DNA of 48,485 bases from Opitutus sp. GAS368 (GTDB lineage: Bacteria; Verrucomicrobiota; Verrucomicrobiia; Opitutales; Opitutaceae): assembly GCA_945869845.1 (NCBI GenBank), contig CAMBRG010000009.1:1-48485 (forward strand), written 5' to 3'. Positions 24,154 through 32,177 of this stretch are shown one piece after another (within the stretch, counting starts at the first letter, position 1; the number at the start of each line of letters is the position of its first letter). Made by a program: the position numbers and the translations under genes. The notes beneath the pieces are model-generated. The model saw only the letters and a list, made by a program, of their open reading frames with translations, searched no databases and was not told where the DNA came from.

Positions 24154-25631
24154 GCGGCGTCGTCCATGGCAAGCTTGAGTACGGATTCACGGGTGGCCTC
24201 GCGGGCGGGCAGCACGCCGGCGAGCCGGCCACCGCGCAGCACGGCGATGCGGTCGGACATGCCGAGGAGCTCGGACAATTCCGAGGAGATCAGAATGATG
24301 GCCATGCCTTGCTGAACAAATTCCACCATGATGCGGTGGATCTCGGCCTTGGCACCGACATCGATGCCCTGGGTGGGCTCGTCGAGGATGAGGATGCGCG
24401 GATCGTTGGCTAGCCAGCGGGCGAGTGCGACCTTCTGTTGGTTGCCGCCCGACAACGTGCGGGTCTGCACGAAGATGTTGCCGGCCTTGACGCCGAGACG
24501 GCGGACGAAGTCGGCGGCGAGGGTGTTCTCCTTGGACTCGTCGAGCCACTCGCCATTGAGCCGGCGCAGGAGCGAGAGGGAGATGTTCTCCGCGATGGTC
24601 AGGTCCTCGATGACCCCGTGTTCCTTGCGGTCCTCTGGAACGTAGGCAAGGCGGTGACCGAGGGCGTCGCCAACGCAGGTGATGGCGACGGGTTTGCTAT
24701 CGATGAAGATCTCTCCCGCGGTGGCGGGGGTAAGGCCGAAGAGTGTGCGGGCGAACTCGGTGCGGCCAGCCCCGACGAGGCCGGCGAGGCCGAGGATCTC
24801 GCCCTGGCGGACCTCTAGGCTGATCTTGTCCACGCCAGAAGGGCCGTGGCAGAGACCACGGGTTTCCAGGACGACGTTGCCAATGGGCACCTCGATCTTG
24901 GGGAACATCTGGGACAGCTCGCGGCCAGCCATCAGCTGAATGAGGCGGGCGCGATCAACATCCATTCTCTCGTAGGTGCCGATGTAGCCGCCGTCGCGCA
25001 GCACGGTAAAGCGATCGCCGATACGGAGGACCTCCTCGAGGCGGTGGGAAATATAGAGAATCCCGACGCCGTCGGCTCGCAGCTTCTCGACGAGGTCGAG
25101 CAGGTGCTCGGCGTCCGTGCCGGCAAGGGCTGCGGTGGGCTCGTCGAGGATGAGAACGCGGGCGGAGCGGCTGAGGGCGCGGGCGATTTCCAGCAACTGC
25201 TTCTCGGCCATGCGTAATTCGCGTACCGGCCGGTCGAGGTCGAGCCTTGCTCCGATGCGGGCGAGCATCTCAGCGGAGCGGGCCCGGCGGGCGCTCCAGG
25301 AAATGACGGCGCCATCCTCGCTCATGCATAGGTTCTCCATCACGCTGAGCTCACTGAACAAGGTTGGATTCTGATACACGGCCGCGATGCCGAGGGCCTG
25401 CATGTGACGCGGCGAGGGGATGCCGACGGCCTCGCCGGCAACGATCAATTCCCCGCCGGCATCGGTCTCGTGGATGCCGGTGGCGATCTTGATGAGGGTG
25501 CTCTTGCCGGCGCCATTTTCCCCCAAGAGGACGTGGACCTCGCCGGGCCGGAGTTCAAATTCCACGCCGCGCAAGGCGCGAACCCCGGGGTAGGTTTTGG
25601 AAATATTACGGAGTTGGAGGAGTGGAACCAC
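24150..25631 (-). CDS. Sugar ABC transporter ATPase, two nucleotide-binding domains
   Basis: A 493-residue RbsA/RhaT-type ATPase. Domain 1 has Walker A G37-E-N-G-A-G-K-S-T45 and Walker B 'RVLILDEPTAAL', with an atypical signature 'LRMAEKQLLEIARALSRSA'. Domain 2 has the degenerate Walker A 'GLVGAGRTEFARTL' (Arg in place of Lys, normal for this family), signature 'LSGGNQQK' and Walker B 'RILILDEPTQGID'. It starts at GTG 25631 and is the first gene of the importer operon. The upstream 267-bp gap is AT-rich and separates it from the dead transposase. No regulator is adjacent. Confidence 0.95.
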   Translation of the reverse strand: MVPLLQLRNISKTYPGVRALRGVEFELRPGEVHVLLGENGAGKSTLIKIATGIHETDAGGELIVAGEAVGIPSPRHMQALGIAAVYQNPTLFSELSVMENLCMSEDGAVISWSARRARSAEMLARIGARLDLDRPVRELRMAEKQLLEIARALSRSARVLILDEPTAALAGTDAEHLLDLVEKLRADGVGILYISHRLEEVLRIGDRFTVLRDGGYIGTYERMDVDRARLIQLMAGRELSQMFPKIEVPIGNVVLETRGLCHGPSGVDKISLEVRQGEILGLAGLVGAGRTEFARTLFGLTPATAGEIFIDSKPVAITCVGDALGHRLAYVPEDRKEHGVIEDLTIAENISLSLLRRLNGEWLDESKENTLAADFVRRLGVKAGNIFVQTRTLSGGNQQKVALARWLANDPRILILDEPTQGIDVGAKAEIHRIMVEFVQQGMAIILISSELSELLGMSDRIAVLRGGRLAGVLPAREATRESVLKLAMDDAA

Positions 25632-25898
25632 GGGTAGGATGCGGGTCGTTAACGACGGAGCGGCCGATCAATCACAATCAATCAAAAACAATTAAATGCA
25701 CGCAATCTCAGCCAAGTCTTTTGGCTTCGTGCGAACATAATCTAAACCGCAATCCTGGATATTACGGGAGGTCCTAAAATCGTATTCCCGGTTTGATTCT
25801 GGCCGGTCGAAGATTGCAGACCGGATGCGAGTCGATTTGCAGCGCGAGCGTCCGTTGTAAGGTTTTTTTTCAAGGTGTTTGATGGTGTAAGGAAGTCG
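25632..25898 (-). promoter_or_regulatory. Probable promoter region of the ABC importer operon
   Basis: This 267-bp gap has no coding frame and is clearly more AT-rich than its surroundings (runs such as AATCAATC, AAACAATTAAAT and T8). Position directly upstream of the ATPase GTG at 25631 makes it the likely promoter. I could not assign -35/-10 elements or an operator with confidence. Confidence 0.4.
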
Positions 25899-26222
25899 TC
25901 AGGTCGTCCTGCCCGCCCGGCCTGCGACCAACAGGACGATGCGGCACAGGTTATAGCAGAAGTTCATCAACCCGATTTGATATTCGTTTCTCAATTGACC
26001 GATACATCGATGATATATGCGGCCGAGCGATTTCTCCATGACCGCAAAGGGATGCTCTACCCGAACCCAAGTCTTGGACTTTCGTTGATTCGACCGCTCT
26101 TGCTCTTCGTTTAGCTCGTGGGTGGCACGGCCTTTTTCGTGGATGTAATTGTGCACGCCTTCTCCATAAGATCGGCCGCGATCGTTTCATAGGTATGGCT
26201 TGCCTCCGACGTGAGGTGGCGC
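25899..26222 (-). mobile_element. IS5-like transposase, C-terminal remnant (inactive)
   Basis: About 108 codons of a DDE transposase C-terminus survive: 'GRSYGEGVHNYIHEKGRAT', 'KSKTWVRVEHPFAVMEKSL' and 'NEYQIGLMNFCYNLCRIVLL'. The R-x-E-H-P-F block and the closing 'N-x-x-Y-N-L-x-R' pattern suit the IS5 superfamily. An in-frame TGA at 26187-26189 interrupts it, and the N-terminal two thirds with the first catalytic Asp residues are absent. The position six residues after the Glu is Met-Glu-Lys rather than the usual Lys. The fragment abuts the aldo/keto reductase stop (26224). No terminal inverted repeats were identified, so the element is decayed. Confidence 0.75.
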
Positions 26223-26223
26223 C

Positions 26224-27210
26224 TTAAGCCAAACCGGATTGCGAAACCTGTTCCAGCCGCCGGCGTTCCTCCAGCGTGAGCGTCAGCGAGGTGGCCGCGA
26301 GGCTGTCTTCCAGATGGGCAATGGAACGCGCGCCTATGATGGGGACGACTGGATAGCTGCGCGCCGACCAGAGGTAGGCCAGCACGATCGCGTTCGGACT
26401 CACTCTGTGGCGGGCTGCCAGTTCCGCCACGACCCGGCCCGTCTCCAGATTAATCGGGGTGTGAAATTCGTTTTTCTCAAAATCCGCCGGCCGTCGATCC
26501 GCCGGGAGGGTCAGCTTGGTGAAGAAGCCCCCGGCTTGGGAGGAATAGGGTGTTGCGGAGAGCCCGGTTTCGCGATGGAAGGCGTCCGAGGCGGCGTCGA
26601 ACCTGATCAACGCGGGATCCTGGGGCGGGCGGGCGTGCTGGCAGCCGAGGCTCCAGCCTGGCTGGTTGGCGACGAAGCCCAGCTGTCCAGATTTGTGAGC
26701 GTAGGCGTTGGCCTCGCGCATGCGCGCAACGGACCAGTTGGAGGCACCTAAATGCCTGATTTTGCCTGCACGAACGAAGCTGTTGAGCAGGTCGATGAAG
26801 TGCTCCACGGGCAGGTGGGTGTTGTCACGATGAAGCCAATACAAGTCGATGTAACCGGTGCGCAGCACGCGCAGGCTACCATCGAGATCATCCGTAATTT
26901 CTACGGAGGATGTGCGGGCGATGACGAGGGAGTCGATGAACGGATGCGCCCCCTTTGTGGAAATGACCAGCTCTGCGCGGCGGCCGTGCTTCTTCATCCA
27001 GTCGCCCAGAATGCGCTCGCTGCGCCGCAGTTCCCCCGGCACCCAATCTGAATAGATGCGGGCTGAGTCGATGAAGTTGCCGCCGGCTCCGGAGAAGTGA
27101 TCGAGCAGAGCGAGCGTCTCGGACTCGGGCGGGTTGAGACCAAAAAACGCTCCGCCGAGGCAGAGAGGTGAAACGTAAAGCGAAGTGCCGGGCAGGGTAA
27201 GGCGATTCAT
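26224..27210 (-). CDS. Aldo/keto reductase
   Basis: A 328-residue NAD(P)H-dependent oxidoreductase of the AKR (TIM-barrel) family. I choose the ATG at 27210 ('MNRLTLPGTSLYVSPLCLGG') because the barrel begins there; a GTG- or TTG-type extension would add 23 residues without family support. The catalytic tetrad is visible: Asp in 'NFIDSARIYSDW', Tyr in the same stretch, Lys in 'ELVISTKGAHPF' and His in 'YIDLYWLHRDN'. A cytoplasmic role in reducing or oxidising an imported sugar aldehyde is plausible beside the ABC importer, from which it is separated by the dead IS. Substrate unknown. Confidence 0.92.
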   Translation of the reverse strand: MNRLTLPGTSLYVSPLCLGGAFFGLNPPESETLALLDHFSGAGGNFIDSARIYSDWVPGELRRSERILGDWMKKHGRRAELVISTKGAHPFIDSLVIARTSSVEITDDLDGSLRVLRTGYIDLYWLHRDNTHLPVEHFIDLLNSFVRAGKIRHLGASNWSVARMREANAYAHKSGQLGFVANQPGWSLGCQHARPPQDPALIRFDAASDAFHRETGLSATPYSSQAGGFFTKLTLPADRRPADFEKNEFHTPINLETGRVVAELAARHRVSPNAIVLAYLWSARSYPVVPIIGARSIAHLEDSLAATSLTLTLEERRRLEQVSQSGLA

Positions 27211-27351
27211 AATGGCCAGGGATAATATAGGTTTAAAGACAGACCGACCACGAATGGACACAATAGGGATTGTTGACACGATCTAGATGAATACATTCGG
27301 CCAACAACCTCTCGGTTGCCGCCGCCGTGATCGTCGGCACAAACTCTCAAC

Positions 27352-27390
27352 ACGGACTGACCCGGCCCGTAGTCGAATCAGTCAGTCCGT
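27352..27390. other. Perfect 10-bp hairpin, 19-nt loop
   Basis: ACGGACTGAC (27352-27361) is mirrored exactly by GTCAGTCCGT (27381-27390). It lies in the 322-bp gap (27211-27532) between the DUF1552 gene end and the aldo/keto reductase start. No T-tract follows on the minus strand, so a classical terminator is not supported; an mRNA structure, operator or element end are alternatives. Otherwise nothing was seen in this gap. Confidence 0.45.
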
Positions 27391-27532
27391 CATGATGTTG
27401 ATGAACGCCATCGCATTCAATCTTACGTTCCCAAGCCACGCGCTCGCTAGTGTTGATCTCGCCCAAGTACAGCACGTAGCCGTACCCAGTAGTGTCCAAG
27501 GACAGTTTGGCCGACTGTGTTCTCTGCGGCGT

Positions 27533-28891
27533 TTAGAGCAGCGCCAACCGGTGGTCGGCGTTGCCGAATTGGTCGAGCTTCACCCCCATACGGTCCATGA
27601 GGCCGAGGTAGAGGCTGCAGAGCTTGCGGTTGCTGTTGCCGGCGTCCGTGTAGTCCAGGACCCGCCCTGTCTGCAGGGTGCCGCCGAGGCCGCCGGCGGT
27701 GACGATGGGCACGCGCTGGTTGTCGTGGCGGGTGCCTGAGATCATGTTCGAGATGAACATGAGGCAGGAGTTGTCGAGCACCGTGCCCTCTCCCTCGGGC
27801 ATGGCGTCGAGGCGCTCGGCGAGGTAGGCCATCTGGCTGAGGTGGAAGCGGGTGATGCGTTCATAATTCTCGCCGGTGTCGTAGTGCGACTCGCCATGGT
27901 GGGCCTCGCGGGCATTGAGGAACGGATAATATAATCCCGACAGATCCCGCGCCAGAATCAGGGTGGCGATGCGGGTCTTGTCGGTCTGAAAGGCGAGGGC
28001 GATGAGGTCGCACATCAGTCGGGCATGGTCGCGGTAGTCTTCGGGCAGTCCATTATCGGGGCGCTTCATGGAGAGAAGCGGCCGGCCGCGGGCGTTAACC
28101 TCGGCTTTGTCTTTTTCGGCGCGCATGCGCTGGATGTGGCGCTCCACATCACGCACACTGGTGAGGTATTCATCGAGCTTGGAATTGTCGGCCGAGCTGA
28201 TCCGGCGGGCGAGGTGCTCCGCACGATCCTTGACGCGGTCAAGGACGCTGAGATTGCGCAAACTGCCGCGGTTATCGAAGAGGGTGTCGAACGCGAGCGA
28301 GGGATAAAGCTCGTTGGGCACGGGGGATTCGGCGCTCTGCCACGAGATGTGCGAGCTGTACGCGTTGGAGAAATTCGACTCGTGATACCCGGTCATCGCC
28401 TGCTCGCAGGCGAGTACTATGCTGGGTTGAAGCGTGTGCTGGCCCACGGTGTTAGCGAGCACCTGGTCCATACTGATGCCGCCCCTGATGATCGATCCCT
28501 GGGTGAAGGGTACCCCCGAGAGCAGGTTGCCGGTCATGGCCGGATGGATGCCCTGGCCGGTGGCGGTCTCGTTGAAGAGGCCGTTAATGACGTTGATCTT
28601 GGTCTTGAGTCGTTCGAGGGGTGACAACGATTTGCTGAGCTCCATGCCGGCTCCGGTGCCGCGGGCCCACCAGTGGTCGGGGCTGATGCCGCAGCCCATG
28701 AACATGACGGCGAGGCGCTGTGGGAAGGCGGTGACCGGGGGGGCGGCGTTGGCAGCGGCTGCAGGCATGGAGCCGAAGACCGGGATGGATTCCAACCAGG
28801 GAAGAGCCATGGTGACGCCGACGCCGCGGAGAAAAGCACGCCGGGTGAAATCGGGATGATCAACGGGAAAGGAATGTTTGGATGTTTTCAT
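27533..28891 (-). CDS. DUF1552 protein, Tat-exported
   Basis: A 452-residue protein; start at ATG 28891 (a TTG 7 codons upstream overlaps the previous stop). A twin-arginine signal 'FTRRAFLRGVGVTMALPWL' marks export of a folded protein. The family block includes 'LAVMFMGCGISPDHWWARG', 'INVINGLFNETATGQGIHP', 'DHARLMCDLIALAFQTDKT' and 'LDNSCLMFISNMISGTRHD'. DUF1552 proteins resemble alkaline-phosphatase-fold or sulfatase-like proteins in layout, but their reaction is unknown. They are nearly always encoded beside a DUF1592-type cytochrome protein, as here: 17 bp separate the two genes. The pair is common in Planctomycetes, Verrucomicrobia and Myxobacteria. Confidence 0.92.
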   Translation of the reverse strand: MKTSKHSFPVDHPDFTRRAFLRGVGVTMALPWLESIPVFGSMPAAAANAAPPVTAFPQRLAVMFMGCGISPDHWWARGTGAGMELSKSLSPLERLKTKINVINGLFNETATGQGIHPAMTGNLLSGVPFTQGSIIRGGISMDQVLANTVGQHTLQPSIVLACEQAMTGYHESNFSNAYSSHISWQSAESPVPNELYPSLAFDTLFDNRGSLRNLSVLDRVKDRAEHLARRISSADNSKLDEYLTSVRDVERHIQRMRAEKDKAEVNARGRPLLSMKRPDNGLPEDYRDHARLMCDLIALAFQTDKTRIATLILARDLSGLYYPFLNAREAHHGESHYDTGENYERITRFHLSQMAYLAERLDAMPEGEGTVLDNSCLMFISNMISGTRHDNQRVPIVTAGGLGGTLQTGRVLDYTDAGNSNRKLCSLYLGLMDRMGVKLDQFGNADHRLALL

Positions 28892-28908
28892 GGTACGATG
28901 GCTGGCTT

Positions 28909-31900
28909 TCAATTCGAGGCGGTGCTGCTGGCGCCGTTCCGCCTGTTAAGGAATTGTGGACTGGTGATGATGCTTTCGACCAAACTATCGAAGCGGTGCC
29001 CATTTTGAGCGAGCTTCGCTATCATGTCCTCTATCATGATTTGATCGGAAAGGATTAGGCTGCGATTCAGGGCGTACACGACGAGCTTGCTGGAGAGATT
29101 CTTGATGAAGTCGTCCTGGCGCTGGTCGCGAATGTATTGACGCAAGCCTTCCAGGCCGGTGCCGATGCTACCTCCAGGAAACTCGGTGCTGGCATCGATC
29201 GGGCGGCCAGCCAAGTCCTTGGTGCGGCGTTCACCAATGGGTCCGTAGCCTTCAAAGACCAGGCCCAAGGGATCAATCCGGTCGTGACAGGAGGCGCAGT
29301 TGGCGTCGTCGCGATGCCGGGCGAGCAGTTTGCGCAGGGACAGGTCGCTCCCGGCTTCGTCTTTGGGCAGCTCGGGCACACCCGGTGGTGGGGGCGGAAC
29401 GCGCTCGCCGAGGACATATTTGACGATCCAGTTGCCGCGCTTGACCGGACTGGTGCGCAGGCCGGGGGCATTCTGGGTGAGGAAGGCGGCCATCGGCAGC
29501 AAGCCACCCCGTTGGTAACGGGAGGCGTTAGCGATGTGCATCCAATCTCCCTCGGTTCTCTTCAATGTCTCCACCTCGAACTCCGAGATGCCGTAGTGGG
29601 TTGCAAGGGCGGGGTTGACGAAGGTGTCCTGCGCGTAAAGGATGTCCAACACTGAGCGGTTGCGCTGTATCACGTCCTGCAGGAAGCGGATAGGCTCCTC
29701 AAACATGGCTTTACGCAGGTTGTCGTCGAAAGTCTTGAACCGTTCCCGGTCCACAGTGGCCAGCGTATCAAAGCGGCGGAAGTCGAGCCAGTTGCCGCCG
29801 AACTCGATCGCGAGAGCACGGGCCCGCGGGTCTTTCAGCATCCGGCGTGCCTGGGCAATGATGACCTCGGGCTGGTCCAGGTCACCTGCGGCTGCCCGCT
29901 CCATGAGTTCCGCATCGGGTATGCTCGACCAGATGAAGTAGCTTAGCCGGCTGGCCAGTTCATAACCCGACAAGGGCTGGATGCCGGTCATTTCGCCCTG
30001 CAAGAAATCGATCCGGTAGAGAAAGTCAGGGGACATCAGCACGCTGGTGATAGTGTCACGCATTGCCGACTCATGATCCAACTCGTCGCGCTCCCGTGCC
30101 TTGCGATAGAAGTCGAGATATCCGGTGCGTTCATCGTCCGTGAGCGGCCGCCGGTAGGCGCGCTCGGCAAAATCCAGCAGTGCCACAAGGTGGCTGGGCT
30201 CAGCGTCGATCCGGGCTTGGTCGATCTCGCGGATGCGGTCCTTGTAGTTTTGGAAATAATCGGCGACGGCTTGGATGCCGACCTCCGTACCACCATCCCT
30301 CGCGTTTTCCATATACATATCCATGAGCATCTGGATATTGTATTCGCGGGTAACATTCATGGTGTAGTCTCCGTTGCCGAGAAGTGTAACCTCGGGGCCC
30401 TCACCGCCCTCGGTAAAGACATCGGCGTCGCGGGTGGCGCCGAGCGCGAACTCTGAATACATACGACTGTGTACGGAGGCAACGAAGTCGAGTTCGTACC
30501 ACATCTCGTCCAGCTCCCGCTGCTGTTGCTCGTCGAGGATGAGTTCATAGAGCGGCTGGTCGTCGCGGAAATAGCCCAATACGTTGTGGAAACCTGCACT
30601 TAGATAACGGCCGACCTCGTCATCCCGGGTTTTGAAATACTGTAGCCCGCGCGACTCCCTGTAGAACATGTCGGGGAATACGGCGGAGAAGCGGGCAAAG
30701 GCCGCCTCGTAGCGGACCCGCTCCCCGGCCGGAACCGCGAGATCGGGATCACCCGGTTTGTTCACCACGAAGCTGGTCGCTCCCGGTCCGAAGCGTAACA
30801 CGCTAGCGACCTCCGGCTGTGGAGGCGGGGCGGGCGGCTCGCCTTCTACTTGAAACTGTGCTGGATCGAACTTCCGGCGGTGGGTGGCGTATTGCACATT
30901 CTTCCAGGTCATCAGTGGCAGCTGGTAGGCGGTCACCCGTCCGGAGTGCATGTTGGGGAAACGCATTTCCACCTTGGCGCGGACCTGCTTCACATAGTCG
31001 CTCATTAGCGAACAGGCCGTGCGGGCGGTACTCGTCATGCGCATCATCCCTGAGGCGGCGGAGACCCGGATGGGCGGCAGCGACTGCCACATGCCCCGCA
31101 GTTTCGCCAACGGACCGACGTCGTGGTCCTTGCCCTCGAGCAGTTCCCAGATCATCGCAAGGTATTTGGCGCTGAGCCCCGCTTCGGTGGCGAAGGATTC
31201 CAACGTATCGTTGGCGCGGTTCTCGTCGTTGCGGGCCCCCTCGCCGCGACGGAGAACCGCGCGATACCGGTACTTCCAGGCAGCGAGGAAGTAGTCCGTG
31301 TAGCCGGTCTTATGCTGGTGATAGAACTCTATGATCCGGTGGACGTAGTACTGGTCCCGGTCGGTGTTGTTCAGCATTGGGAGCGGCGCGAATCCGAACC
31401 CCCCGGGCTTGAGATACATGTGATCCGCGACTCCGCGTGACGCCTGCAGGTACTTGGTCATCAGGGCGGGGGACATGGTCAGTGATTCACCCGAGTTATC
31501 GAAGCCCGCCGTATTGGTCGGATCGATGGGAAACTCGCGTGCGGGCTGAATGTCGGCACCGGTGAGATCGCGGATGCTATAATTGTATTCAGGGCGACTC
31601 AGCCGGCGTGGAAGGACGGGCCCCGGGTCACCGGCATTCCGCAGCATCTCGGCCTGTCTCACACTGCGCAACCAAGTCACCACGCTCTCGCGTTCCCCGG
31701 CTGAGGGATGTTTCTTCGCCTTGGTCGGCGGCATCTCCTCATATTCGAGTAGCTCCAAGACCGTGCTCCAGTGTTTGTGGTCCTTCACCACGGAGGCCAT
31801 GGAATCGTAAACGCTCAGGTCTAATCCTGCTTCAGGCTCATCCGAACCATGGCAGGATACGCAGTAGGTTTGTACGAAGGGGTGGACCGTGGCTTCAAAG

Positions 31901-31995
31901 CCACGAATGAAGTCCGCGTCTTCATGCGAAGGCGCGTTAGCTCCAAGGGCAAATGGAACAAGGGAAACGCAAGCGGCAAAGTGGTATAATCGCAT
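28909..31995 (-). CDS. DUF1587/DUF1595/DUF1592/DUF1588/DUF1585 cytochrome c-like protein
   Basis: A 1028-residue exported protein with signal peptide 'MRLYHFAACVSLVPFALG'. A haem-binding motif C45-V-S-C48-H49 lies near the N-terminus. The planctomycete-type domains follow in order: DUF1587 ('RRLSRPEYNYSIRDLTG'), DUF1595 ('YRRPLTDDERTGYLDFY'), DUF1592 ('LSGYELASRLSYFIWSSIP'), DUF1588 (containing a second CxxCH, 'NCASCHDRIDPLGLVFEGY') and DUF1585 ('DDFIKNLSSKLVVYALNRS'). Function is unknown; an exported redox role is assumed from the haem site. It is followed by DUF1552 and preceded by a sulfatase and TBDR, so it belongs to a glycan-linked transcription block. Length is in the family range. Confidence 0.93.
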   Translation of the reverse strand: MRLYHFAACVSLVPFALGANAPSHEDADFIRGFEATVHPFVQTYCVSCHGSDEPEAGLDLSVYDSMASVVKDHKHWSTVLELLEYEEMPPTKAKKHPSAGERESVVTWLRSVRQAEMLRNAGDPGPVLPRRLSRPEYNYSIRDLTGADIQPAREFPIDPTNTAGFDNSGESLTMSPALMTKYLQASRGVADHMYLKPGGFGFAPLPMLNNTDRDQYYVHRIIEFYHQHKTGYTDYFLAAWKYRYRAVLRRGEGARNDENRANDTLESFATEAGLSAKYLAMIWELLEGKDHDVGPLAKLRGMWQSLPPIRVSAASGMMRMTSTARTACSLMSDYVKQVRAKVEMRFPNMHSGRVTAYQLPLMTWKNVQYATHRRKFDPAQFQVEGEPPAPPPQPEVASVLRFGPGATSFVVNKPGDPDLAVPAGERVRYEAAFARFSAVFPDMFYRESRGLQYFKTRDDEVGRYLSAGFHNVLGYFRDDQPLYELILDEQQQRELDEMWYELDFVASVHSRMYSEFALGATRDADVFTEGGEGPEVTLLGNGDYTMNVTREYNIQMLMDMYMENARDGGTEVGIQAVADYFQNYKDRIREIDQARIDAEPSHLVALLDFAERAYRRPLTDDERTGYLDFYRKARERDELDHESAMRDTITSVLMSPDFLYRIDFLQGEMTGIQPLSGYELASRLSYFIWSSIPDAELMERAAAGDLDQPEVIIAQARRMLKDPRARALAIEFGGNWLDFRRFDTLATVDRERFKTFDDNLRKAMFEEPIRFLQDVIQRNRSVLDILYAQDTFVNPALATHYGISEFEVETLKRTEGDWMHIANASRYQRGGLLPMAAFLTQNAPGLRTSPVKRGNWIVKYVLGERVPPPPPGVPELPKDEAGSDLSLRKLLARHRDDANCASCHDRIDPLGLVFEGYGPIGERRTKDLAGRPIDASTEFPGGSIGTGLEGLRQYIRDQRQDDFIKNLSSKLVVYALNRSLILSDQIMIEDMIAKLAQNGHRFDSLVESIITSPQFLNRRNGASSTASN

Positions 31996-32177
31996 GGTAT
32001 CGGATGGTAGCTTACAGGAAAATCGATCTCTGTAATGGTGATCGATTGGCGTAATCCCCGTGTTTAATATACATTTATATTCTAGGATCTAAGCAGGCTT
32101 ATTTGTAGAGTTACTTTCAGTGATCGGGCCAGAAATCGTGGCCAGGAGCGTTATACTTCTAGCGTCAAGTGATCAGG
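31996..32177 (-). promoter_or_regulatory. AT-rich gap, probable promoter of the DUF1592-DUF1552 pair
   Basis: The 182-bp gap between the sulfatase stop and the DUF1592 start contains an AT-rich stretch (TTTAATATACATTTATATT near 32060-32080) unlike the GC-rich surroundings, and a small GGCCA-N7-TGGCC hairpin near 32126-32142. It could combine a weak terminator with a new promoter. No clear consensus boxes. Confidence 0.35.

Noticed and set aside
21141..25631. Naming the importer genes rhaS/rhaP/rhaQ/rhaT
   Set aside because: The binding domain resembles the RhaS/LsrB group, but no rhamnose catabolic gene is adjacent, so the sugar is not established.
27352..27390. Rho-independent terminator
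   Set aside because: The hairpin is perfect but no T-tract follows on either strand.
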